From Hyphomonadaceae bacterium UBA5336 (GTDB lineage: Bacteria > Pseudomonadota > Alphaproteobacteria > Caulobacterales > Hyphomonadaceae): a stretch of DNA of 17,708 bases. A program made the translations under genes and the position numbers. Positions within the stretch are counted from its first letter, which is position 1; every line of letters begins with the position of its first letter. Below are positions 17,089 to 17,708 of the stretch, piece by piece. The stretch is taken from assembly GCA_002408125.1 (NCBI GenBank), contig DHQO01000028.1, positions 1 to 17,708 of the forward strand, given 5' to 3'. The notes under the pieces are model-generated. The model saw only the letters and a program-made list of their open reading frames with translations, did no database searches and was not told where the DNA came from.

Positions 17089-17193
17089 GGAATTTCCCCT
17101 GCGGCGTTGCGCTGGCTGGGCCTGTAATCCCGGCTTGCCGGCGGCCGAACCTCCCAATCTACTGGACCAAGACCTATTCGGAGTATTGAAGAC
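17089..17193 (+). other. Short spacer between the multi-enzyme gene and gmd
   Basis: 105 bases without a gene. A GGAG at 17180-17183, 10 nt before the gmd ATG, is the likely ribosome binding site. No T-tract terminator is visible, so read-through from the upstream gene into gmd is plausible. Confidence 0.5.
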
Positions 17194-17708
17194 ATGAGCA
17201 AGAAGACGGCCCTCATCACTGGTGTCACCGGCCAGGACGGCTCCTATCTCACGCGCCTCCTTCTGGAAAAGGGCTATGAGGTGCATGGCGTGAAGCGGCG
17301 CTCCTCCTCTTTCAACACGGCGCGGATCGACGATATCTATCTCGATTTCCATGATGAGGATGCCAATCTCTTCCTTCACTATGGCGACCTGACCGATTCC
17401 ACGAACATCATCCGTCTCGTCCAGGAAACCCGTCCGACCGAGATCTACAATCTCGGCGCTCAGTCGCATGTTCAGGTCAGTTTCGAGACGCCGGAATACA
17501 CTGCAAACTCCGATGCTGTCGGCGCGCTGCGCGTGCTTGAGGCGATCCGTATCCTGAAGATGGAAGATACCTGCCGCTTCTACCAGGCCTCGACCTCCGA
17601 GCTTTACGGCAAGGTCCAGGAAACCCCCCAGACCGAGACCACCCCCTTCTATCCGCGCAGCCCGTATGGCGCGGCCAAGCTCTATGCCTACTGGATCACG
17701 GTGAACTA
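17194..17708 (+). CDS. gmd: GDP-mannose 4,6-dehydratase, N-terminal part (runs off the window)
   Basis: 171 complete codons of an extended short-chain dehydrogenase/reductase; full-length family members have about 340-370 residues, so roughly half is shown. The enzyme converts GDP-mannose to GDP-4-keto-6-deoxymannose with bound NADP, the branch point to GDP-fucose, GDP-rhamnose and GDP-perosamine. Visible: the Rossmann loop TGVTGQDGSYL (9-19), VKRRSSSFNT (33-42) of the NADP-binding segment, YGDLTD (63-68), NLGAQSHV (86-93), the catalytic Thr/Glu in ASTSELYG (132-139) and Tyr158/Lys162 of the YxxxK motif in SPYGAAK. Start is ATG at 17194. It follows the GT-sulfotransferase gene on the same strand, suggesting that a 6-deoxyhexose is part of the glycan made here. 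The next genes outside the window would tell which sugar. Confidence 0.95.
   Translation, partial: MSKKTALITGVTGQDGSYLTRLLLEKGYEVHGVKRRSSSFNTARIDDIYLDFHDEDANLFLHYGDLTDSTNIIRLVQETRPTEIYNLGAQSHVQVSFETPEYTANSDAVGALRVLEAIRILKMEDTCRFYQASTSELYGKVQETPQTETTPFYPRSPYGAAKLYAYWITVN

Overview
The window looks like an accessory surface-polysaccharide and surface-protein locus of a GC-rich Gram-negative bacterium, most likely an alphaproteobacterium. A marine, Hyphomonadaceae- or Maricaulis-like lineage is my inference from codon use, the RTX/FG-GAP/cadherin-like giant protein and the gene style; no rRNA or other marker is present to prove it.

Layout. (1) At 2-40 there is what may be the last 12 codons of a gene entering from the left. 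(2) 41-421 is non-coding upstream DNA. (3) 422-8176 (+) encodes a 2584-residue, cysteine-free secreted protein. In order it has an N-terminal beta-rich domain, one cadherin-like repeat, a seven-repeat FG-GAP (integrin-alpha-like) propeller, a long array of two alternating cadherin-like repeat types, 36 gap-free RTX nonapeptides (6740-7711) and a C-terminal tail. This is the usual plan of a type I secreted, calcium-binding surface protein or adhesin. (4) A perfect 13-bp hairpin at 8198-8228 lies between convergent genes and has a T-tract for the minus strand. (5) Three minus-strand genes run 12030 to 8260: a two-domain glycosyltransferase (GT4 + GT2), a sulfotransferase, and an FkbM-type methyltransferase. 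Two of them probably start with TTG. (6) 12031-12348 is the divergent intergenic region. (7) 12349-17088 (+) encodes a 1579-residue multi-enzyme: GT4, a second GT-A-like domain, a sulfotransferase-like domain and three tandem diverged beta-sandwich-like repeats, the last preceded by a Pro/Ala/Glu-rich linker. (8) 17194 to the window end (+) is the 5' part of gmd, GDP-mannose 4,6-dehydratase.

How they fit together. The region around 8.3-17.7 kb carries glycosyl transfer (at least four GT domains in two proteins), sulfation (two sulfotransferase domains of different type), methylation and synthesis of a GDP-6-deoxyhexose precursor. That points to a decorated, probably sulfated and O-methylated, surface polysaccharide or glycan. 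The RTX giant next door may bind, be anchored by, or be modified with this glycan. The linkage is inferred from neighbourhood only; no transporter, polymerase or type I exporter is inside the window.

Best candidates for something undescribed: the single-chain GT4-GT-sulfotransferase-beta-sandwich(x3) protein with its 'GW...E...W' repeat module, and the giant protein in which an FG-GAP propeller interrupts a cadherin-like array.
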